64,000 nt of DNA from Sphingobacterium sp. JB170 (GTDB lineage: Bacteria > Bacteroidota > Bacteroidia > Sphingobacteriales > Sphingobacteriaceae), in assembly GCF_900163865.1 (NCBI RefSeq), contig NZ_FUKU01000059.1, positions 86,005 through 150,004 of the forward strand, in the 5' to 3' direction. A program made the position numbers and the translations under genes. How positions within the stretch are numbered: the first letter of the stretch is position 1; each line of letters begins with the position of its first letter. A model generated the notes under the pieces. That model worked only from the letters and a program-made list of their open reading frames with translations, was not told where the DNA came from and searched no databases. Positions 1 through 9,032 of the stretch are shown here, in pieces.

Positions 1-1
1 T

Positions 2-544
2 GACCAATCCGTACGTTCACAGGTGATGGAACCTAATGCGATGGTTCTTTCCACAATTGGCGAAGGTCATTTTCCTTCCTCGAGGGTTGTGCTATTAAAA
101 GATATCAAATCGAATGGTTTTAGTTTTTTTACAAACTATGATAGCAGAAAGGGACGAGCGATTGCAAATTGTGATCGGGTTAGCTTGTTGTTCTTTTGGC
201 CAGAATTGCAGCGACAGGTACGTATTGAAGGTCGCGCTGAAAAACTACCTGCTGAAGACTCGGACGAGTATTTTGCTTCGCGTCCAAAAGCTAGTCAATT
301 GGGGGCATTAGCTTCGCCCCAAAGTTCGATAATTGACGATAGAAATTTTTTACAAACGCGTGTTGATTCCTTGGAGAACAAATACGCGTTGAACGATGAG
401 GTCCCTCGGCCAGCGTATTGGGGCGGTTATCTTGTGAAACCTGTTCGTATGGAGTTTTGGCAAGGAAGAAGCAGCCGTTTACACGACAGAGTGGAATATG
501 TTAACCGTGGGGGGGATTGGGAAATTCATCGTTTGGCACCTTAA
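2..544 (+). CDS. pdxH: Pyridoxamine 5'-phosphate oxidase, 5'-truncated by the window edge
   Basis: This FMN enzyme oxidises pyridoxamine or pyridoxine 5'-phosphate to pyridoxal 5'-phosphate, the last step of vitamin B6 synthesis and salvage. The frame is open from base 2, so the first ~30 residues lie outside the window; the GTG/ATG near base 23 is internal. Visible family motifs are PNAMVLST, SSRVVLLK, FFTNYDSRKG and RQVRIEGRAE in the FMN/substrate region, and the C-terminal signature FWQGRSSRLHDR ending in HRLAP. nuoC begins 4 bases after the stop, so the two are probably cotranscribed, although their functions are unrelated. Confidence 0.95.
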   Translation, partial: DQSVRSQVMEPNAMVLSTIGEGHFPSSRVVLLKDIKSNGFSFFTNYDSRKGRAIANCDRVSLLFFWPELQRQVRIEGRAEKLPAEDSDEYFASRPKASQLGALASPQSSIIDDRNFLQTRVDSLENKYALNDEVPRPAYWGGYLVKPVRMEFWQGRSSRLHDRVEYVNRGGDWEIHRLAP

Positions 545-548
545 CAGT

Positions 549-1040
549 ATGATTGGAGAATTAAAAGAACACATTATTAATACTTTTGGACCCGAGGCGT
601 TTGTGCGCGTTGAAGAATCCTCTTTGCAACCAATTTTTGTGCTGAAAGTCGATTTTATCGTGGATATTTGTATGTTTTTGAGAGATACGGAGGAATATTA
701 TTTCGATTTTCTATCTAATATTTCCGCTGTCGATTATTTTCCAGAAAACAAGTTTACAGTAGTATACCACTTAGCGTCGATACCTTATCAAAAGCAATTG
801 GTTCTGAAAGTGGAATTAACGAATGAACGAAAAGATGATAATTTACCGGAAGTACCTTCGGTGAGTTCGGTTTGGCGGACTGCAGAATGGCATGAGCGAG
901 AAGCATATGATTTGATGGGTATTTTTTTTACCGGTCATCCTGACTTGCGACGAATTTTGCTGCCAGACGATTGGGAAGGCTATCCGTTGAGAAAAGATTA
1001 TAAGGATCCGGAAAGCTATCATGGTATATCAATTAAATAA
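549..1040 (+). CDS. nuoC: NADH-quinone oxidoreductase subunit C
   Basis: This is a peripheral-arm subunit of respiratory complex I. The 163-residue protein has the subunit C signature: VVYHL, SVSSVWRTAEWHEREAYDLMG, DLRRILLPDDWEGYPLRKDY. The ATG at 549 is preferred over an in-frame ATG at 498 because 549 follows the pdxH stop by 4 bases and gives the normal N-terminus. nuoD follows after 6 bases. nuoA and nuoB, which normally precede nuoC, are replaced by pdxH here. Confidence 0.95.
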   Translation: MIGELKEHIINTFGPEAFVRVEESSLQPIFVLKVDFIVDICMFLRDTEEYYFDFLSNISAVDYFPENKFTVVYHLASIPYQKQLVLKVELTNERKDDNLPEVPSVSSVWRTAEWHEREAYDLMGIFFTGHPDLRRILLPDDWEGYPLRKDYKDPESYHGISIK

Positions 1041-1046
1041 TTTTTC

Positions 1047-2237
1047 ATGCGTAAATATACAGAGGCCCTCGAACGATATAAAGATAAAATAGCGGGGATA
1101 GACGCTCAGGAAATGGTGATAAACCTCGGTCCGCAGCACCCCTCAACCCATGGCGTACTAAGGCTGGAACTGGTCACCGACGGTGAGCTGGTGAAAGAAA
1201 TTATTCCACATATGGGATATCTTCATCGGTGTTTTGATAAGCATGCGGAGTCGATGAATTACGGCAAATCAATTCCTTTTACCGATAGGCTTGATTACTT
1301 GTCATCGATGAACAATAGTCACGCCTTTGTGATGGGCGTGGAGCGGATGCTCGGAATTGATAATGACTTGCCAAAGCGCATAGAATATATACGCGTGTTG
1401 GTATGTGAACTTAACCGTATCGCTTCCCATTTGATTGCCATCGGGACATACGGAATCGATATCGGTGCATTTACGCCATTCATGTGGTGCTTTCGTGATA
1501 GAGAGCATATAATGAATATGTTGGAATGGGCATCTGGCTCTCGAATGCTCTATAATTATATATGGGTGGGCGGTTTGTTTTATGATTTGCCTGTCGGGTT
1601 TGAGGAGCGTTGCAATGATTTTGTCAAGTATTTTAAGCCTAAGCTTGTTGAACTTGATGATTTACTTTCTAACAACCAAATTTTTATTTCACGGACGGCA
1701 AATATCGGTGCACTTCCGGCAGATGTGGCAATAAATTACGGCTGCAGCGGGCCAATGTTACGCGCGTCGGGTATTAAATGGGACTTACGCCGTGTAGACG
1801 GATATTCGGTATACCCAGAGTTGGATTTTGAAATACCAATCGGCAAGGGGGAGATGGGAATTGTGGGCGACTGTTGGGATCGCTATAAGGTTCGGGTAGA
1901 TGAAGTAAAAGAATCCGTGAAAATTATTGAGCAATGTACACGACGATTGTTGTCTGACTTTAAACGTACGCCTGATTTTGACCCAAGGGGGCGTGTTCCA
2001 AAGAAGGTGAATTTAAAATCACAAGAATATTACATTCGTGCAGAAAACCCCAAAGGTGAACTGGGGTTTCACTTTGTGACGCAAGAAAAAACGGATATCC
2101 CCAAGCGTGTAAAAGCCAGAGGCCCAAGTTTTAATAATCTTTCTGTTTTGCCTGTGTTAGGAAAAGGACAGTTGATCACGGACTTAATTGCGATACTGGG
2201 GTCGATTGATATTGTGCTTGGTGAGGTCGATAGATAG
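1047..2237 (+). CDS. nuoD: NADH-quinone oxidoreductase subunit D
   Basis: This is the complex I subunit that helps form the quinone site next to the membrane arm and is related to the large subunit of NiFe hydrogenases. The 396-residue protein shows [38 protein letters not shown], the [13 protein letters not shown] segment and the C-terminal [12 protein letters not shown], so it is full length. Instead of nuoE-N, a non-coding stretch with a terminator follows, so the nuo cluster ends here. Confidence 0.97.
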   Translation: MRKYTEALERYKDKIAGIDAQEMVINLGPQHPSTHGVLRLELVTDGELVKEIIPHMGYLHRCFDKHAESMNYGKSIPFTDRLDYLSSMNNSHAFVMGVERMLGIDNDLPKRIEYIRVLVCELNRIASHLIAIGTYGIDIGAFTPFMWCFRDREHIMNMLEWASGSRMLYNYIWVGGLFYDLPVGFEERCNDFVKYFKPKLVELDDLLSNNQIFISRTANIGALPADVAINYGCSGPMLRASGIKWDLRRVDGYSVYPELDFEIPIGKGEMGIVGDCWDRYKVRVDEVKESVKIIEQCTRRLLSDFKRTPDFDPRGRVPKKVNLKSQEYYIRAENPKGELGFHFVTQEKTDIPKRVKARGPSFNNLSVLPVLGKGQLITDLIAILGSIDIVLGEVDR

Positions 2238-2347
2238 TAACAATATGCATGAAGGTGCATATATCTATTGTGGTTCCTTTGCCAAAAGATTAAATTTGTG
2301 ATCTCATAATTTAAGTTTATAATTGGTTAATAGAGAAGCTCGCAGTC

Positions 2348-2370
2348 GCCCGATTGCGGGCTTTTTCTTT
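2348..2370 (+). terminator. Rho-independent terminator after nuoD
   Basis: A GCCCG-ATTG-CGGGC hairpin (2348-2361) is followed by a T-rich run (ttttt c ttt). It lies 110 bases after the nuoD stop and separates it from pyrC. A second short inverted repeat, ATATGCA/TGCATAT, sits at 2243-2262 just after nuoD and has no T tract. Confidence 0.8.
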
Positions 2371-2479
2371 TATGTTTTGGTGGCATGTTTGTAGTTTATT
2401 CGTAAATTCGTTTGAATAACAAGCTACTAAAAGAAATAGGATCAATCAACGCACTTTAACTATTAAATTTCTAATATAA

Positions 2480-3817
2480 ATGTCATCAATACTTATCAAG
2501 TCTGCAACAATTGTCAACGAAGGGAATACTTTTATAGCAGATGTATACGTGAACCAGGGCCGAATAGAAATGATTGCCGATGAAATTAATCATCCCGCCG
2601 ATCAGTTCATCGATGCAACCGGATTGCATCTACTTCCGGGGTTAATTGATGACCAAGTACACTTTCGTGAGCCAGGCTTGACACACAAGGCAGATATTTG
2701 GCACGAAAGCCGTGCTGCGGTAGCTGGAGGGACAACCTCATTTATGGAAATGCCTAATACTGTTCCCAATACACTTACGCAGCGTCTTTTAGAAGATAAG
2801 TACGAAACTGCTTCGGAGTGCTCTTTAGCAAATTACTCCTTTTATATGGGCGCAGCGAACGATAATCTTGCGGAGGTTCTCAAAACAAATCCACGCGAAG
2901 TTTGTGGTATAAAGATCTTTATGGGCTCTTCAACTGGAAACATGCTGGTGGATAACGCACAGACTTTAGAAGCTATCTTCTCCGAAGCGCCGACATTGAT
3001 TGCCGTTCATTGTGAAGATGAAGCGACCGTACAACATAATCTTAATACCTATATTGAAAAATATGGTGAAGAAGGTCTAACTGCACAGATGCATCCATTA
3101 ATTCGTTCCGCTGAGGCCTGCTATCTTTCTTCTTCAAAAGCGGTCGAATTAGCGAAAAAGCATAATACACGATTACATATCCTTCATATCTCGACGGCGA
3201 TAGAGACCAGCCTTTTTGATAGTACGCTTCCTCTTTCTGAAAAACGTATTACGGCAGAAGCGTGTATACACCACTTGTGGTTTTCCGATGCAGACTATCC
3301 ACAAAAAGGAAATTTCATTAAGTGGAATCCTGCGGTCAAAAGTTCGGCCGACCGGGACGCAATTTTAGAAGCTGTATTAAATGGTACGATCGACGTAATT
3401 GCAACGGATCATGCACCACATACGCTGGCAGAGAAAGAACAGCCGTATGCGAAGGCTCCTTCGGGCGGACCGTTAATTCAGCATGCGTTGCAGGCTTTAC
3501 TAGATATGGTGAAACAGGGGAAGTTAACCATAGAAGAATTGGTTATGAAAACCGCGCACAACACCGCTACATTGTTTGAGATTGAGAGCAGGGGATTTAT
3601 CCGTGAAGGATATTGGGCAGATCTTGTGCTTGTGGATTTAAATAAACCATACACGGTCACCCAAGAGAATATACTTTCTAAATGTGGTTGGTCACCCTTT
3701 TTGGGCCACCAATTTTCATCAAGCATTACACATACTTTGGTTTCCGGAAATATTGCTTATAGTGGCGGCGAAATTATCGAAACCGGCACCGGACACCGTA
3801 TCTTATTTAATCGGTAA
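2480..3817 (+). CDS. pyrC: Dihydroorotase (Bacteroidota type)
   Basis: This zinc amidohydrolase interconverts N-carbamoyl-aspartate and dihydroorotate in pyrimidine synthesis. The 445-residue protein has the family order: metal-site DQVHFREPG (Q59, H61), AVAGGTTSFMEMPNT, IKIFMGSSTGNM with the Lys usually carbamylated, AVHCED, LHILHIS and IATDHAPHT. The usual HxH first metal pair reads QxH, a variant I recall from other Bacteroidota PyrC proteins. An S66 peptidase gene follows 5 bases after the stop, so a three-gene operon to 6373 is likely. Confidence 0.93.
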   Translation: MSSILIKSATIVNEGNTFIADVYVNQGRIEMIADEINHPADQFIDATGLHLLPGLIDDQVHFREPGLTHKADIWHESRAAVAGGTTSFMEMPNTVPNTLTQRLLEDKYETASECSLANYSFYMGAANDNLAEVLKTNPREVCGIKIFMGSSTGNMLVDNAQTLEAIFSEAPTLIAVHCEDEATVQHNLNTYIEKYGEEGLTAQMHPLIRSAEACYLSSSKAVELAKKHNTRLHILHISTAIETSLFDSTLPLSEKRITAEACIHHLWFSDADYPQKGNFIKWNPAVKSSADRDAILEAVLNGTIDVIATDHAPHTLAEKEQPYAKAPSGGPLIQHALQALLDMVKQGKLTIEELVMKTAHNTATLFEIESRGFIREGYWADLVLVDLNKPYTVTQENILSKCGWSPFLGHQFSSSITHTLVSGNIAYSGGEIIETGTGHRILFNR

Positions 3818-3822
3818 GGGGA

Positions 3823-4866
3823 ATGAATAAAAGACATTTTTTGAAGTCCTTCGGGCTAGGCGTTGTTTCGTTAGGCTTTTGGTCAAATGAGAGTCGGGCT
3901 GTACCACTCGCGCTCAAACGGACATTAAAACCGGCGACATTGAATGTGGGCGACTGCATTGGTATTATTGCCCCGGCCGGTGCGCTAGATTCAGAACGAT
4001 CTATTTTAGTGACCAAAGAGCTACTCGAGAAGCTCGGTTTTCGCGTCAAAGAAGGAGAGCATATCCGGTCTCGTTACGGAAATTTAGCAGGTACCGATGA
4101 AGAGCGGCTAGCAGACATTCACCAGATGTTTGCTGATCCTCAGGTTCAGGGAGTAGTTTGTATAAGAGGAGGAACAGGCGTTAGCCGGCTGCTGGATCGT
4201 ATTGATTACAGCTTAATAGCTAAAAATCCTAAAGTAATATTGGGATATAGTGATATCACGGGATTAATACTTGCATTGTATACGAAAATCGGCCTTGTTT
4301 CTTTTCACGGGGCAGTCGGTACCAGTACATGGAGCAGCCAATTGGTTGAGAAATTTGAAGAACAGTTTTTTGAAAATAAACTCCAAAAATTCGTGAATCC
4401 AGCCAAGAAGGGTGATACCTTTATTCAATACAATGATCGAATCCGAACGATCCATGAGGGTCGCGTGGAAGGGGTGTTATTAGGTGGGAATCTTACGCTA
4501 GTTTCGGGGTTATGTGGCTCGGCCTTTCTTCCAGATTTTAAAGATGCGATTTTATTTATCGAAGAGGTCGACGAAGATTATGGTCGTGTAGATAGGATGT
4601 TTTGTCAGTTGAAGAATGCGGGAATACTCGCTGCAATCAAAGGTTTTGTTTTTGGTAACTGTACGGACTGCAGCCCGACTTCTGGCTATGGCTCATTTAA
4701 TCTTGACCAGATATTAGACGATTATATTCGTCCTTTAAATATCCCTTCGTATAGCGGTGCACGAATCGGGCATATTTCGGATCAATTTATCCTTCCAGTA
4801 GGTGTCACAGTAAGAATGGATGCGACTGCAGGTATAATAGAGTTATTGGAACCAGCGTTAAACTAA
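3823..4866 (+). CDS. S66-family LD-carboxypeptidase (muramoyltetrapeptide carboxypeptidase)
   Basis: The family cleaves the L,D-bond to the terminal D-Ala of murein tetrapeptides during cell-wall recycling. The 347-residue protein carries the serine nucleophile in GYSDIT (S143), an acidic EEVDE cluster (E247/E248) and the histidine in GHISDQF (H317), matching the Ser-Glu-His triad of LdcA. An N-terminal KRHFLKS stretch followed by a hydrophobic segment suggests export, possibly by a Tat-like signal with KR in place of RR. Most LdcA enzymes are cytoplasmic, so location is uncertain. The next gene starts 1 base after the stop. Confidence 0.9.
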   Translation: MNKRHFLKSFGLGVVSLGFWSNESRAVPLALKRTLKPATLNVGDCIGIIAPAGALDSERSILVTKELLEKLGFRVKEGEHIRSRYGNLAGTDEERLADIHQMFADPQVQGVVCIRGGTGVSRLLDRIDYSLIAKNPKVILGYSDITGLILALYTKIGLVSFHGAVGTSTWSSQLVEKFEEQFFENKLQKFVNPAKKGDTFIQYNDRIRTIHEGRVEGVLLGGNLTLVSGLCGSAFLPDFKDAILFIEEVDEDYGRVDRMFCQLKNAGILAAIKGFVFGNCTDCSPTSGYGSFNLDQILDDYIRPLNIPSYSGARIGHISDQFILPVGVTVRMDATAGIIELLEPALN

Positions 4867-4867
4867 T

Positions 4868-6373
4868 ATGATGAAAACGAACTTACATACACTTGGCCTT
4901 GGAGCGGTTATCTTCTTTCAATCATGTACGGGGATGTTGCCGAATGATAAATCCAATTTTAAAGACACGATGCCACTAGATACAGCACAATACAACACTT
5001 TACACGAGAGATATAAAGAAAACGAACTTATACACAGGCGTTTTAAGCACAATGATATTGCGATATTAGTCAATAAGCATCAGGAGCATGGCGTACTTAA
5101 GGTTGACGAGATCGGTAAGTCGTTCGAAGATCGCTCGATTTATAAATTACAATATGGTAGGGGCGAAAAAAAGGTAATGCTATGGTCGCAAATGCATGGG
5201 GATGAGCCTACTGCTACTATGGCTTTGTTTGACCTTTTTAATTTTCTTGAAGGCAGAGAAGATGGTTACGATTCCATTCGTACACTATTAAACGATAATC
5301 TGGAAATGCATTTTATACCGATGTTGAATCCTGACGGCGCGCAACGGTACACACGTAAAAATGCTCAATATATTGATCTCAATAGAGATGCAAGGGAGAG
5401 TGAATCTGTAGAAGGAGGACTTTTACGTGCTATGGCTCAAAAAATTAAACCCAGTTACGGTTTTAATTTACATGATCAGAATATCTATTACAATGTTCCT
5501 GGTACAAATAATCCGGTTGCAATTTCTGTTTTAGCACCGGCTTACAATGTCGAAAGAGAGGTGAATGACGTGCGCAAGGGTGCTATGCAGCTCATTGTTG
5601 GAATGAATAATTTGTTACAGCAATATATTCCTAGCGCTGTTGCGAAATATGATGACACATATAGCCCGCGTGGATTTGGAGATAACTTTCAGTCTTGGGG
5701 AGCCAGCACGGTATTAATTGAATCGGGCGGACTTAAAGGAGATCCCGAGAAGCAGGAAATTCGTAAAATGAATTTTGCAATCATTCTACAAGCGTTGATT
5801 GAAATTGCCCAAGGATCCTATCAGCAGTACGATCACCAAGAGTACGACCAAATACCATTTAGTGCATCTCAACTTCATGACGTGGTAATCCGGAACTTGG
5901 ATATCGGTTCTAAACGGGCAAACTTAGTTACTGATATAGCGATCCGAAGGAGCGAGACAACAGTTGAAAAGGATTTTTACGTTCGTGGGCATGTTGAGGA
6001 TATTGGAGACCTCGCTGATTTTTACGGCTACGACGATATTGATGCATCGAATCTTTCCTTTGTTCCTGGTAAAACCTATCCGGAGGCATTTGAATCGGTT
6101 GATGCGATAACCCAAAAACGCGCTTTGGAATTACTTAAAGAGGGGTATATTGCTGTAAAGGTAAATCATAAAGAAGATAACGAGCTGCATAACCTGCCCC
6201 TTGTGGTCGTTACTTCCCCTGATTTCACGACATCCACCGAGATAGTACCGTACGGAAGTACTAATTTCTTTTTAAGTACAGGGGGGACTTTGAAATATGC
6301 AATTGTAAATGGATATGTGATGGATTTGAGTTCCAATATCACAAAGACGGTATATAAAAATAGAGTCATGTGA
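4868..6373 (+). CDS. M14-family zinc carboxypeptidase, probable lipoprotein
   Basis: This metallocarboxypeptidase has the zinc motif HxxE in MHGDEPT (H110, E113), a third ligand in NLHDQN (H202), the substrate segment NPDGAQRYTRKNAQ with DLNRDA, and a catalytic glutamate in VLIESGG (E285). The N-terminus ends in FFQSC, a plausible but imperfect lipobox. The catalytic part fills roughly residues 75-320; the last 180 residues are uncharacterised. The gene is tightly coupled to the S66 peptidase, suggesting both act on peptides or murein fragments. Substrate is unknown. Confidence 0.88.
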   Translation: MMKTNLHTLGLGAVIFFQSCTGMLPNDKSNFKDTMPLDTAQYNTLHERYKENELIHRRFKHNDIAILVNKHQEHGVLKVDEIGKSFEDRSIYKLQYGRGEKKVMLWSQMHGDEPTATMALFDLFNFLEGREDGYDSIRTLLNDNLEMHFIPMLNPDGAQRYTRKNAQYIDLNRDARESESVEGGLLRAMAQKIKPSYGFNLHDQNIYYNVPGTNNPVAISVLAPAYNVEREVNDVRKGAMQLIVGMNNLLQQYIPSAVAKYDDTYSPRGFGDNFQSWGASTVLIESGGLKGDPEKQEIRKMNFAIILQALIEIAQGSYQQYDHQEYDQIPFSASQLHDVVIRNLDIGSKRANLVTDIAIRRSETTVEKDFYVRGHVEDIGDLADFYGYDDIDASNLSFVPGKTYPEAFESVDAITQKRALELLKEGYIAVKVNHKEDNELHNLPLVVVTSPDFTTSTEIVPYGSTNFFLSTGGTLKYAIVNGYVMDLSSNITKTVYKNRVM

Positions 6374-6410
6374 GCTCGAAGCATACGCGCTCAGCTAATT
6401 TTTAAAAACA

Positions 6411-6441
6411 AAAAAGTCCTGTATTTTTACAGGACTTTTTT
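6411..6441. terminator. Bidirectional terminator between convergent genes
   Basis: An 8-bp GTCCTGTA/TACAGGAC stem with a TTTT loop is flanked by A5 on the left and T6 on the right. It can therefore stop transcription from the M14 gene on the plus strand and the ABC-F gene on the minus strand. Confidence 0.9.
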
Positions 6442-6461
6442 GTTTCCGTTATTGGTTGGAA

Positions 6462-8096
6462 TTACTTGCTTCGACCGTATAATTCCTCCCGTTGAGCTTT
6501 TACTACATCGGAATTGATATACTCGTCATAGGTCATCAGTTTATCGATGATGCCGTTAGGGGTTAGCTCAATGACACGGTTGGCAACAGTTTCTGTTAGT
6601 TCGTGGTCACGTGAGGTGAACAACATTGATCCTCTAAATTCTGACATACCATTGTTTAACGCGGTAATAGACTCGAGATCCAAATGGTTTGTAGGTTCAT
6701 CAAAAAGTAAAAAGTTTGCACCTTGCAGCATCATTTTGGAGAACATACAACGCATCTTTTCACCACCCGATAAAACCGATACTTTTTTCATCACCTCTTC
6801 GCCTGAGAAGAGCATTTTACCCAAAAATCCACGGATAAATTGTTCGTCAGCTTCGGGCTTACTGGTGTAATTACGCAGCCAGTCGATCAAGTTTTCATTA
6901 CTCCCGTCAAAATATTCGGCATTTTCAATTGGCATGTCAGTCGGAGTAATCGTTATACCCCATTTGAAATCGCCTTTGAAGTCCGTGTCGCGTCCAGAAA
7001 GTATATCATAGAAGGCTGTGGTAACGAGCGAGTTTTCAGATAAAACAGCTATCTTATCTCCTTTATTGATCATGAATGTGACCCCCTTAAAGTAGACCTC
7101 ATCATTCACTGTTTTACTAAGTCCCTCAACATTCAATATTTGATCACCCGGCTCGCGATCCATTTGGTTGAACATGATAGCGGGGTATTTTCTGTTCGAG
7201 GGTCTGATATCATCAAGATTAAGCTTGTCAAGTGCTTTTTTACGCGAAGTTGCTTGCTTGGATTTTGATGCATTTGCGGAGAATCTTCGAATAAACTCTT
7301 GCAATTCTTTAATCTTGTCTTCGGTTTTCTTGTTCTGGTCAGAACGTTGTTTTAATGCTAACTGGGAGGATTCATACCAAAATGAGTAGTTACCCGAGTA
7401 GACACTCATTTTACCAAAGTCAATATCTACAATATGCGTACATACATGATCCAGGAAGTGGCGGTCATGGGAAACAACTAGTACGATGGCTTCGTATGAA
7501 GCAAGAAAGTCTTCAAGCCATGCGATCGTGTTGATGTCGAGATCGTTGGTAGGTTCATCAAGAATTAAAATATCAGGATTACCGAAAAGTGCTTGGGCTA
7601 ACAGTACACGCACCTTTTCGTTACCATCCAACTCTTTTACGAGCTTAATGTGTAGACCCTCTTTTATGCCCAGGTTGCTCAATAAGGTAGCTGCGTTGCT
7701 TTCCGCATTCCAACCATCCATTTCTGCGAAAATACTTTCCAATTCACCCGCGCGTTCGCCATCGGCGTCGGTAAAATCTTCTTTCATATAAATCGCATCT
7801 TTCTCCTTCATGATCTTGTATAGATCTTGATTACCCATCATTACTGTTTCCAGGACGGTAAAATCATCAAACTCATAGTGATTTTGATTCAATACCGACA
7901 TCCGTTCGCCAGGTGTGAAAGAAACCGATCCAGAAGTTTGATCTACCTCGCCGGAAATTATTTTTAGAAATGTAGATTTCCCAGCACCATTGGCACCAAT
8001 AATACCGTAACAATTTCCTGTTGTGAACTTTAAATTTACATCTTCGAATAGAATGCGTTTTCCAAATCGAAGGCTTAGATTCGATACGTTTACCAT
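6462..8096 (-). CDS. ABC-F family ATPase, YbiT-like
   Basis: ABC-F proteins are cytoplasmic twin-ATPase factors that bind the ribosomal E site and relieve stalled translation; they do not transport. The 544-residue protein aligns by eye along its length with E. coli YbiT. Domain 1 has Walker A GANGAGKST (residues 34-42), a LILDEPTNDLD Walker B and SHDRHF switch; the linker contains RRFSANASKSKQATSR. Domain 2 keeps LSGGEK and LLFDEPTNHLD, but its Walker A position (~350-360) reads VLSENSLVTTAF and its switch reads TSRDHE. Only the first site is expected to hydrolyse ATP normally. Confidence 0.93.
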   Translation of the reverse strand: MVNVSNLSLRFGKRILFEDVNLKFTTGNCYGIIGANGAGKSTFLKIISGEVDQTSGSVSFTPGERMSVLNQNHYEFDDFTVLETVMMGNQDLYKIMKEKDAIYMKEDFTDADGERAGELESIFAEMDGWNAESNAATLLSNLGIKEGLHIKLVKELDGNEKVRVLLAQALFGNPDILILDEPTNDLDINTIAWLEDFLASYEAIVLVVSHDRHFLDHVCTHIVDIDFGKMSVYSGNYSFWYESSQLALKQRSDQNKKTEDKIKELQEFIRRFSANASKSKQATSRKKALDKLNLDDIRPSNRKYPAIMFNQMDREPGDQILNVEGLSKTVNDEVYFKGVTFMINKGDKIAVLSENSLVTTAFYDILSGRDTDFKGDFKWGITITPTDMPIENAEYFDGSNENLIDWLRNYTSKPEADEQFIRGFLGKMLFSGEEVMKKVSVLSGGEKMRCMFSKMMLQGANFLLFDEPTNHLDLESITALNNGMSEFRGSMLFTSRDHELTETVANRVIELTPNGIIDKLMTYDEYINSDVVKAQREELYGRSK

Positions 8097-8247
8097 TTAA
8101 TAAATTTTTTGACTGTATTTAATGTGTTAACATATTGTTTGTCAACGTGTTTTGATTGTGTTTAACCGCAGTATCCACTTTACCTGTACAAGGTCGAGCG
8201 TGGTATTTTGTTTATATTTATTCAAAAATATTTACAAATAATTAACA

Positions 8248-8860
8248 ATGACAACCGTATCATCAGTAATCCTGAAACACCATTAGAAGCAGGACGGATC
8301 TTGGAGTGTTAAGATTCGAATAACACACAACAAGTCGTCGTATATCGATACTTCGATCTTTGCGACACGTTCCGAAGTATCATCGGTCCGTTCTGATTCG
8401 AGCACAAAGGTACGATTAAAAAAGGTATTTCTCGATACCTATCTGACAGCTGAAGTTAATGAGTATCGAAAGAAAATCAACGAGTTGGGCCCAAGGATAG
8501 AATATGTTACCGCTACCGAAATTACTCAAATTCTTCGTAAGGATAACGAACAGATCGATTTGTTCGAGTTTGGTGGCAATTATATAGATGGTTTACAACA
8601 AGAAGGGAGGCATACGACCTATTCCCGACGTAAAAGTACGTTTATGCGGTTCAATATTTTTGTTGGTAAACCAACATTTAGTCCCGATTTGATGATCTAA
8701 ATCGTTGAACGAATTTGAAAATGCGATGCGCTACAACTCGTTAGCACAATGACCATAATCAATTGCATTTCCGATGCGCGAGTTGGTCTCAATGTATGCA
8801 TACGTACGGTGAGAACCCTATATGCCCAAAGTAGGACAATTATAGTTGTTTGATTCATTA
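8248..8860 (+). pseudogene. Decayed tyrosine recombinase (integrase) N-terminal part
   Basis: From ATG 8248 the frame reads MTTVSSVILKHH, an in-frame TAG (8284-8286), then KQDGSWSVKIRITHNKSSY, the arm-binding start of Bacteroidota phage-type integrases. The same frame runs to 8700 through the core-binding domain (EVNEYRKKINELG, TATEITQIL). After that stop, matching pieces continue in other frames: LNEFENAM near 8705 and LNVCIRTVRTLYAQSR near 8790-8840. The C-terminal catalytic domain with the R...HxxR...Y residues is missing. The gene has a nonsense mutation, frameshifts and a deletion, and is a remnant of an integrated element. Confidence 0.8.
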
Positions 8861-8871
8861 GCTCCAGATAC

Positions 8872-9030
8872 CCTGATCGAGCAAGTCGGCGAAGAACAGA
8901 ATGCAGAAATCAAAGAGCAGCAGGCTAAAGATAAAAAAGCCATACGCAAACCATAGCGTATGGCATTACATGAACAGCTGGAGCACAAAAAAGTTATCAT
9001 CAATCCTCAGGCAGATCAATTTTTTTCATA
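8872..9030 (+). pseudogene. Transposase-like remnant, possibly IS66 TnpC
   Basis: One frame reads PDTLIEQVGEEQNAEIKEQQ, KDKKAIRKP, stop, RMALHEQLEHKKVIINP, then ends near 9030. The basic stretch followed by an 'R-ALP-HL-R---I-P'-like segment recalls the region before the catalytic domain of IS66 TnpC proteins. The match is short and from memory, so family assignment is tentative; that it is broken coding sequence is more secure. Confidence 0.35.
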
Positions 9031-9032
9031 GA

